A DNA stretch of 64,000 nt from Vibrio coralliilyticus ATCC BAA-450 (GTDB taxonomy: Bacteria; Pseudomonadota; Gammaproteobacteria; Enterobacterales; Vibrionaceae). The stretch spans positions 1 to 64,000 of the forward strand of contig NZ_ACZN01000015.1 in assembly GCF_000176135.1 (NCBI RefSeq). The letters are read 5' to 3'. The position numbers were made by a program, and so were the translations under genes. The notes under the pieces were generated by a model, which was given only the letters and a program-made list of their open reading frames with translations, was not told the origin of the DNA and did not search any database. Positions 49,984-60,459 of the stretch are shown here, piece by piece (position 1 is the first letter of the stretch; each line of letters starts with the position of its first letter).

Positions 49984-50562
49984 TTAACTCTCTTTCCAGT
50001 TGGGGTTAATCAGTGATGTCAGGTTATGGTCTTCCCAGCGGCCATCAATCAGTAAATAGTCCTCTGCAAACCCTTCTTGCTTGAACCCTAAACGATTCAA
50101 TACCGCCTCACTGCGTTGATTGCGTGGCATGTAGCCCGCCATAATCCGATGAATATTCTGGATGCTAAACATGTAGTTCACGGCCATCTTCAATGCCCGT
50201 GTCATCACGCCCCTTCCCTGCGCATTCTCACCAAGCGAATAGCCAAGATTACATGCATGAAACGGAAATCTCGAAATGTTGCTAAAGGAGACGGTCCCTA
50301 ACATCTCTCCCGACTCTCTATCAATAATGATCAGGTAGTAACCTAAACCCATACGATGCAACTCATTGAGCTTGATCAAACGCTGCGTCCAACCTGATTC
50401 AGAGAAGAAGGCGTCTTCGCGTCGTGGCTCCCATTGTTTCAGATGCGCACGATTGGCAATGAAGTAGTCAGAGATGAGCTGGCCGTCTGTTGGTTCTGCA
50501 GTGCGCAGGATGATATCCCCATCCTGCTCAAACACTTGCTGAGGAGTACTGAGTCGTTCCAT
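49984..50562 (-). CDS. GNAT N-acetyltransferase (RimJ-like)
   Basis: A 192-residue acetyltransferase: SDYFIANRAHLKQWEP at the start, IIIDRESGEMLGTVSFSNI, then acetyl-CoA-binding LGYSLGENAQGRGVMTRAL and PRNQRSEAVLNRLGFKQEGFAEDYL near the end. RimJ acetylates the N-terminal Ala of ribosomal protein S5; related members act on other proteins. The start is adjacent to the stop of tyrR. Confidence 0.87.
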   Translation of the reverse strand: MERLSTPQQVFEQDGDIILRTAEPTDGQLISDYFIANRAHLKQWEPRREDAFFSESGWTQRLIKLNELHRMGLGYYLIIIDRESGEMLGTVSFSNISRFPFHACNLGYSLGENAQGRGVMTRALKMAVNYMFSIQNIHRIMAGYMPRNQRSEAVLNRLGFKQEGFAEDYLLIDGRWEDHNLTSLINPNWKES

Positions 50563-52107
50563 TTAGTTTTTTCTTATTCCGTATTCACGTAGCTTGTTAG
50601 CCACGGAGGTATGAGAAACATTAAGGCGTTTTGCTAACTTACGGCTGGATGGGAAAGACTGATAAAGTCGCTCCAAAACCTGCGACTCATAGTCTTTCAT
50701 GATTTCATCCAACGAACCGTCGAGGTTAATTGTCGGGCCTGTCGAAGCTGGGCTTTCTAGTTGAGGCAGGTGGAACAAGTCGATCGTTAAGGTATCTGAA
50801 TCCAGCTCAGTCAACGCGCGGAGCACCATATTTTCTAGCTGACGCATGTTACCCGGCCATTGGTAATTCACCAGTTGATCAACCAGTGTTTCTTCCAGCT
50901 CAGGTTTCATGATGCCTAACTGCTTAACGTATTTAACAACAAATAGATCCAGCAGCGGGCCTATATCGTTAGAACGTTCGCGCAGTGCCGGAATATTGAG
51001 TGTCAGTACGTTGAGGCGGTAGAAAAGATCTTCTCGGAAGGATTTCGACTCTGCCAAATCGGCTAGATTATGGCGCGTTGAAGCAATCACGCGTACATCA
51101 ACATGGATCTCCTGCTCAGCACCTACGCGACGGAAAGTACCATCTTGTAACAGGCGCAGTAATTTGATTTGCAGGTGCGGGCTCATTTCGCCAATTTCAT
51201 CTAAAAAGACGGTACCACCATCTGCTTGTTCAAAAATACCTTTATGGCCTTGCTCATGATTGAATGAACCGGGAGCATGACCAAACAGTTCTGTCTCCGC
51301 TACATCATCTGGCATGGATGCACAGCTCAAGACTAAGAACGGAGCGGCAGCTCGGTGAGAACGATTATGACACGCTCTGGCGAGCATTTCTTTACCCGTA
51401 CCTGTTTCACCCTGAATCAGCAGTGGCTGCTCAAGCATCGACAGCTTCTTAGCTTGGCTCATCAGTGCCTTGTGTCGATTAGACACACCGACAAAGTGTT
51501 CAAAACCAAGGTTATTGTGTAAAGGTAATGAATCTTCTAACGCCGACTTTTCTTGAGATGAGCGGATGATCATTACCGTACTGGCGAGAATCGATTCGTT
51601 GGATTCATCAGTAATATAGACCGGCATGATCTCCATGATGTAATCGAGACCACTGATAACGATATTTTCCCGCTGACGGGTAATTTTGCCTTCCACCCAT
51701 TTGGAGAAGTTGAAGCTTGGTAGCAAGGTGCCTATCTGGTGACCAATCATCTCTTCTTCTTCGCAGCTGAACAGGCTTAGCGCTGCATGGTTAGCCATGT
51801 CAACATTACCTTTCAGATCGATGGCCAATACTGGCTCGGGAAGATTGTTCAACAGGGAGATGAGTTCGGTGTTATGCCTTTCCATCGGCATAAATTGAAT
51901 TTTTCTTACGTCTCTTACACCTGATATACGACGTATCTCTGCCATGAGTTCACTGAAAGTATCGAAGTCAATATCTGGGCAATTCAGGTAGATAATGCCC
52001 GTAATGTCGATTTCGATCCCTCGCAAATCAATATTTTTAGAAGCCAGAATATCGAGCAGCTCACGAGTAAGCCCCAATCTGTCTTCACATGTCACTTCTA
52101 AACGCAC
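50563..52107 (-). CDS. tyrR: TyrR transcriptional regulator of aromatic amino acid genes
   Basis: A 514-residue TyrR. An ACT-like N-terminal domain (MRLEVTCEDRLGLTRELLD, about 1-75), a PAS domain (80-190), the AAA+ sigma-54-type domain (205-430) with GETGTGKEML and FGHAPGSF, and a Fis-type helix-turn-helix at the end (RKLAKRLNVSHTSVANKLR). It senses Tyr/Phe/Trp and controls their synthesis and uptake. First gene of a probable unit with the GNAT and HD genes. The GAFTGA loop of sigma-54 activators is changed here to HAPGSF, as in TyrR, which uses sigma-70. Confidence 0.94.
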   Translation of the reverse strand: MRLEVTCEDRLGLTRELLDILASKNIDLRGIEIDITGIIYLNCPDIDFDTFSELMAEIRRISGVRDVRKIQFMPMERHNTELISLLNNLPEPVLAIDLKGNVDMANHAALSLFSCEEEEMIGHQIGTLLPSFNFSKWVEGKITRQRENIVISGLDYIMEIMPVYITDESNESILASTVMIIRSSQEKSALEDSLPLHNNLGFEHFVGVSNRHKALMSQAKKLSMLEQPLLIQGETGTGKEMLARACHNRSHRAAAPFLVLSCASMPDDVAETELFGHAPGSFNHEQGHKGIFEQADGGTVFLDEIGEMSPHLQIKLLRLLQDGTFRRVGAEQEIHVDVRVIASTRHNLADLAESKSFREDLFYRLNVLTLNIPALRERSNDIGPLLDLFVVKYVKQLGIMKPELEETLVDQLVNYQWPGNMRQLENMVLRALTELDSDTLTIDLFHLPQLESPASTGPTINLDGSLDEIMKDYESQVLERLYQSFPSSRKLAKRLNVSHTSVANKLREYGIRKN

Positions 52108-52209
52108 TGATTAAATCCCTAGTCTGAGGTGTCAGGAAAAGTTGACAGTAGTTTCCCTTAAGCCTAGATCCTCGTCAAGCAAACCGACATTACTTGCTTC
52201 ACATTCGCA

Positions 52210-53259
52210 CTATTTGATTGTTATAGAGGCGATTTTTTCTACAATCTGTTTTCGAACCGCACCCAATTTCACCTTTCTATCTGGGTGCCAAGGTATTGGT
52301 CTTAACAATGCCATCGCTTTGACCCCAAGCCTTGCGGTCAGTATGCCAACACCCAGCCCTTGCCCTGCTCTGGCGGAGACTTTTCCTGCTAGATCCATAG
52401 ACATCAGATCCATGCTGGCATCTATCGCTATTTCACTGGCACCTGCAGCCGCCATATTGATCAACGTCGCTTTGAGCAGCTTCAACCTAGACCAGTATCC
52501 AAGCTCTACACCGTAAACATCGGCAAGACTGTCGATCATTTTGAAATTGCGCCATGCCACCAGCAGCATGTCTGCAATAGCCAGTGGGCTTATTGCCACC
52601 AAAGCGGCTGATTCCGTTGCATGCTGCGTAACGATTTTGGTTGCTTTTTTGTCCTGTTCACTCACCACCATCGCGTCATACATGTCGAGCACTTCGGCGT
52701 CGCTGTGAGAGGCATTCACACTGTGTGTCCAACGATCATAACTTGGTGATTCTGTCTTAATGCCACTTTGCTTCGCGATAGATTCGCAAAACGCTTTACC
52801 TTGCCCAACGCTGTTTGCTTCTATCAAGGCTTCACTCTGCTCTTGAATAGAAAAGTGACGACGTAACGTTCTAAGCTTCCATAGCTCCTTTCCAATTGCC
52901 CCGACTCCTAACGCAGCCAACGTTGACATAAAACCAGCCCAGCCAAGCGCTAGCCAATCAGAACTTTGAACAGACGTAATAATACTGTCTATGGCTTGCC
53001 AACCAACCAAGCCAGAAAACGCCGTAAGTAACCCGCTCGCTAACCATCGGCGCCCTGTTTTAGGTCGAATCACCTGCTCCAGCTTTTCTTCAGCCTCGCT
53101 TTGCGTTTCTTCTGAGTTGATTGCCGTTGGTATAAAGGTTTCTTGTTCTTCAAACTGCATTTGGGAGGTCAAGTCCGGGTCGCTCCCCATAGGCTCTTGC
53201 TCCAATGTTTGAGTGAAGACTTGTTTTTGCTTTAGCTTTGCATCTTGAGAATCGGTCAT
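52210..53259 (-). CDS. ycjF: YcjF (TIGR01620) membrane protein
   Basis: A 349-residue protein. The acidic N-terminal 75 residues are followed by two membrane helices near residues 78-95 and 104-120 ([20 protein letters not shown]), then a cytoplasmic domain ending [27 protein letters not shown]. YcjF is coded with YcjX, and both are members of the phage-shock regulon in enterics. The start overlaps the ycjX stop by 4 bp (ATGA). Confidence 0.9.
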   Translation of the reverse strand: MTDSQDAKLKQKQVFTQTLEQEPMGSDPDLTSQMQFEEQETFIPTAINSEETQSEAEEKLEQVIRPKTGRRWLASGLLTAFSGLVGWQAIDSIITSVQSSDWLALGWAGFMSTLAALGVGAIGKELWKLRTLRRHFSIQEQSEALIEANSVGQGKAFCESIAKQSGIKTESPSYDRWTHSVNASHSDAEVLDMYDAMVVSEQDKKATKIVTQHATESAALVAISPLAIADMLLVAWRNFKMIDSLADVYGVELGYWSRLKLLKATLINMAAAGASEIAIDASMDLMSMDLAGKVSARAGQGLGVGILTARLGVKAMALLRPIPWHPDRKVKLGAVRKQIVEKIASITIK

Positions 53260-54632
53260 TTCAGCTTGTCTCCAATCAGGTATTCCAGCGCTTTATCAAT
53301 ACGAATATGGGGCAGAGGATCATCTATCGAGCTAGGGAGTGGCCGGAAAGCAGTAAATTCGAACCCTTCGTTTTGCCAGAAACTCTTCTGAGGCAGTTTT
53401 TTTGGAACTTCGCCAGGAAAGATTGTCATTGGTTGTTCATCAAGGGTTATACCCTGAATAGCGGGAACTGATTCGGTACCACGATTGATGAAACCTGTTT
53501 TAGTTGCCTGAATAGACGCCATGGAGATACAACTCATTTCGATGTTTTCATAAGAGGCTGTCTGCCAAGCGGGATGCACCATCTGCTGCAATAAAGAAAC
53601 TAGGTTTGGATGCTGCTCTGGCGTCACATGATCGGCTTTAGTCGCTGCAAACAATATCTTATCGATTCTCGGGGCAAACAATCTCTTTAACATATTGCTT
53701 CTGCCATAGCGGAAGCTGTGCATGATCTGTTCAATCGCATGGCGCATATCATGAAAAGACTCGTAACCGGCGTTCAAGGGCTGTAGACAATCAACTAAGA
53801 CGATCTGGCGGTCAAAGGTCGAAAAATGATGCTTGTAGAAGGCTTTCACGACTTTTTGCTGATACTCCTGATACCGCGCTTTTAGCATGGCTAAATTGGA
53901 GTCTTTGCTGGCTTTGCTCTCTTCATCAAAGCGGCAAGGAAAAAACTGCAAGACTGGCGCGCCTTCTAGCTCACCAGGTAAGACAAACCTGCCCGGCTGA
54001 ACCCAATGCAGCCCAGTATCCTTACAATCATGTAAATACTGGGTGTAGCTTTGCGCGATCGCCTCAAGCTCTCTTTCGTTGACGTCATCTGCTAGGTTTA
54101 GTTGTTCAAGTTTGGCTAACCACTCTTTTGCCAACTCTCCACGCTGACCTTTAAGAGCCGCGAATTGCGTCTGTGACCACTCATGAAAACTCATATCCAA
54201 TAAAGGGAGATCCAGTAACCATTCACCGGGATAGTCAATGATATCGATGTGCAGCGTTGATGTGCTGCCAAACAACTTTTTGGACTTTCTCGTCGGCTTG
54301 TATTTCACTGCAAGACGAATTTCACTCACATCGCGAGTAGGCTCGGGCCATTTTGGTGGCTGCGTGAACACATGCTCCATCGCTTCATCGTAGGCAAAAC
54401 GTGGCACCATCATATTGGCTTGGGGTTCACGCTTCGCACCCACTAGGCGCTTATCGCGTGCTGAAACCAGTAAAGGAAGATTGTCGTGAGTGGAAGTGTG
54501 CAACAACTGATTCACCAAGGAGCTGATAAACGCCGTTTTCCCCGCACGAGATAAACCAGTCACCGCGACACGCACATGAGAATCGACGCTGCGGTTAATA
54601 AAATCATTCACTTCCTGAGTAATACTCTTCAT
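53256..54632 (-). CDS. ycjX: YcjX P-loop ATPase/GTPase
   Basis: A 458-residue P-loop NTPase. Walker [18 protein letters not shown] at residues 24-40, a Walker-B-like [18 protein letters not shown], and the conserved [13 protein letters not shown]. coli YcjX is an Psp-linked protein of unknown task. Translationally coupled to ycjF downstream. Promoter region upstream is separated by a terminator from the small membrane gene. Confidence 0.92.
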   Translation of the reverse strand: MKSITQEVNDFINRSVDSHVRVAVTGLSRAGKTAFISSLVNQLLHTSTHDNLPLLVSARDKRLVGAKREPQANMMVPRFAYDEAMEHVFTQPPKWPEPTRDVSEIRLAVKYKPTRKSKKLFGSTSTLHIDIIDYPGEWLLDLPLLDMSFHEWSQTQFAALKGQRGELAKEWLAKLEQLNLADDVNERELEAIAQSYTQYLHDCKDTGLHWVQPGRFVLPGELEGAPVLQFFPCRFDEESKASKDSNLAMLKARYQEYQQKVVKAFYKHHFSTFDRQIVLVDCLQPLNAGYESFHDMRHAIEQIMHSFRYGRSNMLKRLFAPRIDKILFAATKADHVTPEQHPNLVSLLQQMVHPAWQTASYENIEMSCISMASIQATKTGFINRGTESVPAIQGITLDEQPMTIFPGEVPKKLPQKSFWQNEGFEFTAFRPLPSSIDDPLPHIRIDKALEYLIGDKLK

Positions 54633-54694
54633 TTACTGTCTCTTTGTTTTGAACACGAGATTATCCTAACCATTGTAATCTTAATGAAAGATGA

Positions 54695-54728
54695 ATAAAA
54701 AAGCCTCCGATATAAATCAGAGGCTTAG
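54695..54728 (-). terminator. Terminator downstream of the 61-residue membrane gene
   Basis: Minus-strand AAGCCTC TGATTTATATCG GAGGCTT followed by TTTTTTA. Confidence 0.85.
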
Positions 54729-54761
54729 TATGTCACTTGGGTATCACATATTGCATTGTGT

Positions 54762-54947
54762 CTAGTCGTCTTCAATCAGCTTGTAGATGACAAACAACGC
54801 AATCTCCAGCAATACAAACAAAGCACAGGTGATCATTACGTACTTTTGATTAAAGATGCTGATGCCGTGAAGGACAATATCGTAGCCGATGAAAACACCT
54901 ACAACCACGGCAATGATTAGCTGTAAGATTTGAATAAATCGAGGCAT
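54762..54947 (-). CDS. Small two-TM membrane protein, 61 aa
   Basis: Two hydrophobic helices (about residues 6-25, ILQLIIAVVVGVFIGYDIVL, and 34-57, YVMITCALFVLLEIALFVIY) with an acidic LIEDD end. The ATG follows AGGAGC. Position before ycjXF and after fumarase suggests independent expression with its own terminator. A role beside the membrane-stress genes is possible but not supported by motifs. Confidence 0.8.
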   Translation of the reverse strand: MPRFIQILQLIIAVVVGVFIGYDIVLHGISIFNQKYVMITCALFVLLEIALFVIYKLIEDD

Positions 54948-54990
54948 GAATGCTCCTGAAGTTCTTCAATGCAGAGAACAGTATATAAAA

Positions 54991-55014
54991 AAAGGCGCGG
55001 CCTCTGCCGCACCT
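54991..55014 (-). terminator. Terminator downstream of the fumarase gene
   Basis: Minus-strand GGTGCGGCAG A GGCCGCGCC imperfect stem followed by TTTTTTT. Confidence 0.75.
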
Positions 55015-55057
55015 TCATCAAATATTTGCTATGTAATTCAGCCGTTTCTCACAAAGA

Positions 55058-56581
55058 TCAGGCTTGAGATTCCATTTCCTGAATTTTCACTTTCCAAGTA
55101 TCAGGACCAATCTGGTGAGCATTAGCACCAGTTGAATCTACAGCAACGGTCACTGGCATGTCTTCGACTTCAAACTCATAAATCGCTTCCATACCTAGGT
55201 CTTCAAACGCCACAACGCGTGCTTTCTTGATCGCTTTTGCCACAAGGTAAGCCGCACCGCCAACTGCCATCAGATAAACCGCTTTATGCTTTTTGATCGA
55301 CTCTACCGTCGCAGGACCGCGCTCTGCTTTACCAATCATGCCCATAATGCCTGTTTCTTCAAGCATCATATCGGTGAACTTGTCCATACGAGTTGATGTA
55401 GTCGGGCCTGCCGGACCAACCGCTTCGTCACCAACTGCATCAACAGGGCCTACGTAATAGATAAACTTCCCTTTAAAGTCGACACCTTCAGGCAGCCCTT
55501 CACCACTTTCTAGCATGCCCTGAATACGTTTATGAGCAGCATCACGACCTGTCAGGATTTTACCAGACAGCAGAACGGTTTCGCCGGTCTTCCACTGTTC
55601 TACATCTGCCTGAGTCACCTCTTCAAGGTTCACGCGACGAGTGTTTGCTCCCGCTTCCCAAGTGATATCTGGCCACTCTTCAAGTTTAGGTGGTGTAAGA
55701 TCCGCAGGACCTGAGCCATCCAATGTGAAGTGAACGTGTCTTGTCGCCGCACAGTTTGGAATCAAGCACACTGGCTTAGAAGCAGCATGTGTTGGCGCTG
55801 TTTTGATCTTCACATCTACCACGGTAGTTAAACCGCCAAGGCCCTGTGCACCGATACCAAGTTTATTGACACGGTTGAAAATATCTAGACGTAACTCTTC
55901 TTCAGCGTTTTCTGGACCACGTTCGATCAACTCTTGAATATCAATGTGTTCCATTAGAGATTCTTTTGCCAGTACCGCTGCTTTTTCCGCAGTACCGCCA
56001 ATACCTATACCCAGCATGCCCGGTGGACACCAACCTGCGCCCATCGTTGGCAAGGTTTTTTCTACCCACTCTGCAATATCATCTGATGGGTTAAGCATTA
56101 CCATCTTAGTTTTGTTTTCCGAACCACCGCCTTTGGCTGCAATTTGGATTTCAACCGTATTGCCCGGTACCATATTGATGTGTACAACCGCCGGCGTATT
56201 GTCTTTCGTGTTAATACGCTTGCCCGCAGGGTCAAGAAGTACTGATGCACGTAGCGGGTTGTCAGGGTTGGTGTATGCCTGACGTACACCTTCATCGACC
56301 ATCTGTTGTACCGTCATATCGGTCGAGTCCCATTGAACTTGCATACCGATGTTAACAAAACAGGTCACGATACCAGTGTCCTGACAGATCGGTCGGTGAC
56401 CTTCTGCAGACATACGGGAGTTAATCAGAATCTGTGCCATAGCGTCTTTAGCCGCCTGACTTTCTTCTTTGTGATAGGCTTTTTCCAGGGCTTGAACAAA
56501 GTCCAGAGGGTGATAGTACGAAATGTACTGAAGTGCATCAGCGACACTGCTGATCACATCTTGCTTGCGAATTACCGTCAT
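55058..56581 (-). CDS. fumA: Class I fumarate hydratase ([4Fe-4S], FumA/FumB type)
   Basis: A 507-residue single-chain class I fumarase: the N-terminal alpha domain with the first Fe-S Cys in RPICQDTGIV (near residue 62), then GWCPPGMLGIGIGG, NCAATRHVHF, and the C-terminal beta domain with GPTTSTRMDKFTDMML. It makes malate from fumarate in the TCA cycle, and the exposed Fe-S cluster makes it sensitive to oxygen and superoxide. E. coli FumA/FumB are 548 residues. Monocistronic with terminator downstream. Confidence 0.9.
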   Translation of the reverse strand: MTVIRKQDVISSVADALQYISYYHPLDFVQALEKAYHKEESQAAKDAMAQILINSRMSAEGHRPICQDTGIVTCFVNIGMQVQWDSTDMTVQQMVDEGVRQAYTNPDNPLRASVLLDPAGKRINTKDNTPAVVHINMVPGNTVEIQIAAKGGGSENKTKMVMLNPSDDIAEWVEKTLPTMGAGWCPPGMLGIGIGGTAEKAAVLAKESLMEHIDIQELIERGPENAEEELRLDIFNRVNKLGIGAQGLGGLTTVVDVKIKTAPTHAASKPVCLIPNCAATRHVHFTLDGSGPADLTPPKLEEWPDITWEAGANTRRVNLEEVTQADVEQWKTGETVLLSGKILTGRDAAHKRIQGMLESGEGLPEGVDFKGKFIYYVGPVDAVGDEAVGPAGPTTSTRMDKFTDMMLEETGIMGMIGKAERGPATVESIKKHKAVYLMAVGGAAYLVAKAIKKARVVAFEDLGMEAIYEFEVEDMPVTVAVDSTGANAHQIGPDTWKVKIQEMESQA

Positions 56582-56772
56582 TGCATGCCTCGTTATAGTT
56601 ATGCTTCCTTTATACCGCTATCAAAACGTTTGCTTATATAAGCAAGTTTAGAAGACTGACATCACCTTTTTATTATAAAACGTCAATGTAGCGGCGATAG
56701 TTCGCAATATGATACTCTTGGTTTCCCTCTCTTGCCATGCAGTGAACGAACTCTTTGTCACAAATTAAACAA

Positions 56773-58140
56773 ATGAATAACAACGCGCCAAATTGCTTAG
56801 AAATCAAGCCGATTAACTATCACCCAGAGCTATCCAAGCAGCTTTTTAGCCCCATAGAATCTAAGCCTTGGGCAATGTTGTTACGTTCCGCATCAGAGAG
56901 CCATGTCGACAGCCGATTTGACATCTTGGTTGCTAATCCATTGGTAACATTGACCACATCGGGCAACACCACTCGAGTTGTCACTCCACAAGAGACTTTT
57001 GACTCTGACAGTGATCCTTTTACCTTGCTCGAACAGCAGCAAACTCAGTGGTTACCAGAGCAAAGCTATTCTGGCGAACTTCCATTTGTGGGAGGAGCGC
57101 TAGGTTACTTTGCTTACGATCTTGGCCGACGTGTCGAGCGATTACCTCAAATTGCACAACAAGACCTAACAACTCCTGACATGGCTGTTGGTCTGTATCA
57201 ATGGGCAGTGATCGTTGATCACAAGCGACAGCAGGCATTTGTCGTAGGCGAAGAGGTAGAGCGCCACTACGATTGGTTGGTTTCTCAGTCTCTTCCAACT
57301 CAAACCGAGTTTGTTCTACAAAGTACTTGGCAGTCAAACATGACTAAAGGGAGTTACAGCGAAAAGTTTGCCAGCGTACAAGAGTATTTGCGCTCTGGAG
57401 ATTGCTACCAAATCAACCTTGCCCAGCGCTTTCAGGCAAAGTATTCAGGAAGCGAGTGGCAAGCCTATCAAAAACTGGAATCCTACAATAAAGGGCCATT
57501 TTCAGCATTCGTTCGCACTGAACACAGTGCAATCCTCAGTGTCTCACCAGAACGCTTCCTTCAAGTTCATGATAGACAGATTGAAACTAAGCCAATCAAA
57601 GGTACTCGCCCACGCCATCTGGATGCTACTCAGGATGCAGCTTCAGCATATGAGCTCGCCCATGCAGATAAAGATCAGGCTGAGAACTTGATGATCGTCG
57701 ATCTGCTGCGCAATGATGTCGGCAGAGTGGCGAAGCCAGGAAGTGTGCATGTACCTAAGTTGTTTGATATTGAGAGCTTCCCTGCCGTTCACCATTTAGT
57801 GAGCACCATTCGGGCAGAGCTGGATTCACCCTACTCTCCTGCTGATCTGTTACGAGCCAGTTTTCCGGGAGGATCCATTACTGGTGCACCCAAAATCCGT
57901 GCTATGGAAATCATTGAAGAGTTAGAGCCTCATAGACGCAGCGCCTATTGCGGTAGTATTGGTTATATCAGCCGCCATGGCGCAATGGATACCAGCATTA
58001 CGATACGCACTCTCATCGCAGAAAATAATCAGATTTATGTCTGGGCTGGAGGCGGTTTAGTCGCAGACAGTGAAAATGACGCTGAGTATCAGGAAACGTT
58101 AGACAAGCTGTGTAGAATTCTGCCTGTGCTCGAAAGTTAA
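56773..58140 (+). CDS. pabB: Aminodeoxychorismate synthase component I (PabB)
   Basis: A chorismate-binding enzyme of 455 residues. Conserved parts: SGDCYQINLAQRF, ILSVSPERFLQ, KPIKGTRPRH, ENLMIVDLLRNDVGRV, LRASFPGGSITGAPKIRAMEIIEELE and YCGSIGYI. Makes 4-amino-4-deoxychorismate for folate with PabA. Start placed at the ATG for MNNNAPNC; a TTG six codons upstream is an alternative and no clear ribosome site decides it. Its stop codon overlaps that of the convergent kinase by three bases. Confidence 0.9.
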   Translation: MNNNAPNCLEIKPINYHPELSKQLFSPIESKPWAMLLRSASESHVDSRFDILVANPLVTLTTSGNTTRVVTPQETFDSDSDPFTLLEQQQTQWLPEQSYSGELPFVGGALGYFAYDLGRRVERLPQIAQQDLTTPDMAVGLYQWAVIVDHKRQQAFVVGEEVERHYDWLVSQSLPTQTEFVLQSTWQSNMTKGSYSEKFASVQEYLRSGDCYQINLAQRFQAKYSGSEWQAYQKLESYNKGPFSAFVRTEHSAILSVSPERFLQVHDRQIETKPIKGTRPRHLDATQDAASAYELAHADKDQAENLMIVDLLRNDVGRVAKPGSVHVPKLFDIESFPAVHHLVSTIRAELDSPYSPADLLRASFPGGSITGAPKIRAMEIIEELEPHRRSAYCGSIGYISRHGAMDTSITIRTLIAENNQIYVWAGGGLVADSENDAEYQETLDKLCRILPVLES

Positions 58141-59828
58141 GCCCACTTTTCAAGCATCAATCTGAGATCTTTTGCGGTATAAGGTTTGGTTAAAATGTCA
58201 TCCATACCGCACTGGATACACTTTTCACGTTCTTCAAGTGTCGTTCCTGCAGTCAAGGCAATGATCGGTTGGCTAAATTCTTGCTCTCTAAGATAACTGG
58301 TCGCCTCAAAACCATCCATTTCTGGCATTCGGCAATCCATAAAGATTAAGTCGTAACTGCTTCCCGACGCCGCTTTTATGGCTTCTAAGCCATTACTGGC
58401 AATATCAGGGGTGATCGATAACTTCTTCAGCATTTGATTAATAATGACTTGGTTCATCCGAATGTCATCCACCACTAAAATAGACAAGCTTTCTAGCGGT
58501 TTGGTGACACCACTGTCGGTTTTCTCGATCTTCGACTCTTGAGTGGCAACTTTAAGTGGGATGGATAGTTTAAACTGGGTACCAACACCTGTCTGGCTGG
58601 TAAAGCTGATTTCGCCTTTCATCAAATCTATAAGATTTTTACAAATAGCCAGCCCTAGTCCTGTTCCCTCAAAATTACGTTTAGCGGTTCTGTCTGCTTG
58701 TACAAAAGGATCGAAAAGAATCGCTTTCGCTCCTTCTGGTATCCCTATTCCCGTATCTTTGACCGAGATATGAAGGTTGTTTTCTTGCCAGAAGACTTCA
58801 ACCTGTACAGAGCCCGCAGAGGTAAACTTGATTGCATTTCCGACTAGGTTAATCAGAATTTGGCAAATACGATCGAAATCTCCTATCAGAAAATTGGGGA
58901 CTTCCGGAGCCGAGTGAATTGAAAACTGAATCCCTTTTTCCTGAGCTTTATTCGCAAACACGCCCTGAAGCATGTTCGTTAATTCTTTCCAAGCAAAAGT
59001 CGATGGAATAAGCTCCATCATGCCCGCACTGATCTTACTGAAATCAAGAATATCGTTGATGATATGTCTTAAAAAATCCCCCGTATGAGACAGATTTGTT
59101 AGCAAAGTACGCTGCTCTTCGTCTAGCGAGGTATCGGCGAGCAATTCAGCGCTACCAAGCAAGCCATTTAGCGGTGTTCTCAACTCATGATTAATCATGG
59201 CGACAAACTCTTTTGTCGCTCTTTCCGATTCTTCTGCTCTGGCTCTAGCTTCTTGGGTATTCGTTAACATAATTTGTCGGCTGATGGCGCTGCAAAGCAA
59301 ATCCGCGACCAAGCGCATCTGACTAACTACAAATTCCTCCTCGATGTCTTGATCTTCTGTGAGTACCGATAACTCTCCCACCACCTTATGATCAATCTCT
59401 AACGGAAGAGATACTCTGTCTTCTTCCCAAAATGCATAGGGCTTGATCTCATCTACCTTGTCCCTTTGCGCGTGCCCGAAGCGGCTATCGTGAATCGTTG
59501 AAACAATATCGGTCGCTAGAAACAAACCCGATTCGGTCAACGCAGATGAGGAATCGAGTCGTTCAAGAAGATTAGAAAGCAAACCATCATCCAAGGTGCG
59601 ACTGAGAAAAGCACGTCCAAAATGAATCAGAGTTTCGTTAATTTGCTCCTCGAACGCTAGCTTATGCAAGTCTTTGTGTGTTTGCCTTTTAAGCTGCGTA
59701 AGAACCAGTTTTAGGTGTTCATTCGCTTCGTAAAGTTCGAGGCTTTTCTGCTCCAGCAACAACTCAGCTTGCTTGCGTGCAGCAATCTCTCTGGCAAGTT
59801 TCCGTTCTAGCGCAGACTCACTACTCAT
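58137..59828 (-). CDS. Hybrid sensor kinase associated with H-NOX (HahK/HqsK-type)
   Basis: A 563-residue cytoplasmic hybrid kinase without membrane helices. N-terminal coiled coil (residues 5-60), a GAF-like region about 65-195, HisKA with FVAMINHELRTPLNGLLGSA near residue 210, HATPase (ISVKDTGIGIPEG, GTGLGLAICKNLI), and a C-terminal receiver with LIFMDCRMPEMDGFE and final TKPYTAKDLR. The kinase gene begins 5 bp after the H-NOX stop, so the pair forms an operon. In related Vibrio the H-NOX-controlled kinase responds to nitric oxide and feeds quorum-sensing output; that role is by analogy. Confidence 0.9.
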   Translation of the reverse strand: MSSESALERKLAREIAARKQAELLLEQKSLELYEANEHLKLVLTQLKRQTHKDLHKLAFEEQINETLIHFGRAFLSRTLDDGLLSNLLERLDSSSALTESGLFLATDIVSTIHDSRFGHAQRDKVDEIKPYAFWEEDRVSLPLEIDHKVVGELSVLTEDQDIEEEFVVSQMRLVADLLCSAISRQIMLTNTQEARARAEESERATKEFVAMINHELRTPLNGLLGSAELLADTSLDEEQRTLLTNLSHTGDFLRHIINDILDFSKISAGMMELIPSTFAWKELTNMLQGVFANKAQEKGIQFSIHSAPEVPNFLIGDFDRICQILINLVGNAIKFTSAGSVQVEVFWQENNLHISVKDTGIGIPEGAKAILFDPFVQADRTAKRNFEGTGLGLAICKNLIDLMKGEISFTSQTGVGTQFKLSIPLKVATQESKIEKTDSGVTKPLESLSILVVDDIRMNQVIINQMLKKLSITPDIASNGLEAIKAASGSSYDLIFMDCRMPEMDGFEATSYLREQEFSQPIIALTAGTTLEEREKCIQCGMDDILTKPYTAKDLRLMLEKWA

Positions 59829-59833
59829 TGATT

Positions 59834-60376
59834 TTACCCGACGACCGTAACCTTGAACCTAACATCATTACCACTTTTGTCGTTGTTTTCCATTGCAATA
59901 TTAAGTGATTCATCAAAATGCTGGGCACATCCCTCAATCAAACCTAAGCAAACATGGGACATACAGCGGGCGCTTTTGTAGTCAAAGATCATTTCTGTTT
60001 CCGTTTCAGAAATGAATTCAAAGCGTGGAGGGTTAGCTTCTTGATAAAGTTTTTTCACTTCAATATGGATATAGTCCTCAACTAAACGAATAAACTGAAG
60101 AGAATTTTTACACCCTTGAAGGCTACTACGCTCAGGCAATGATTCGTAAAGGTTTTCGAAGACAGATTGCCCAAAAACGCGCTGTAGCTCTTCAGCAGGA
60201 ATACCCGTTTGTTTACTCAACTGGACGATAAGTTTTACCAAAGCTTTGTGGTCATAACTGCCCACTGATGTGTATATGCCTTCATCACCCGCATCAGAAA
60301 GCAGTTGATCAAGAGCATCAAGACCAAACTTCTCTTCGACTAAGTCCATAAATTCTGTGAAGATAATTCCTTTCAT
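59834..60376 (-). CDS. H-NOX heme nitric-oxide sensor
   Basis: A 180-residue H-NOX domain. The proximal heme ligand His lies in VEDYIHIEVKKLY (near residue 103), and the YxSxR heme-propionate motif is YKSAR (near 133). A typical PPRFEFISETE stretch follows the proximal helix. It binds NO on ferrous heme; no distal Tyr is apparent for O2 binding. It precedes the hybrid kinase in the same operon and likely controls its activity. Start is the ATG for MKGIIF. Confidence 0.94.
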   Translation of the reverse strand: MKGIIFTEFMDLVEEKFGLDALDQLLSDAGDEGIYTSVGSYDHKALVKLIVQLSKQTGIPAEELQRVFGQSVFENLYESLPERSSLQGCKNSLQFIRLVEDYIHIEVKKLYQEANPPRFEFISETETEMIFDYKSARCMSHVCLGLIEGCAQHFDESLNIAMENNDKSGNDVRFKVTVVG

Positions 60377-60459
60377 ATATTAAGCTATCCTTGGTATATG
60401 ATGGTCTTTCAAGCATGAATCATAAAGTATAGTTTTTCAAATACGCATATGGAGCTAAC

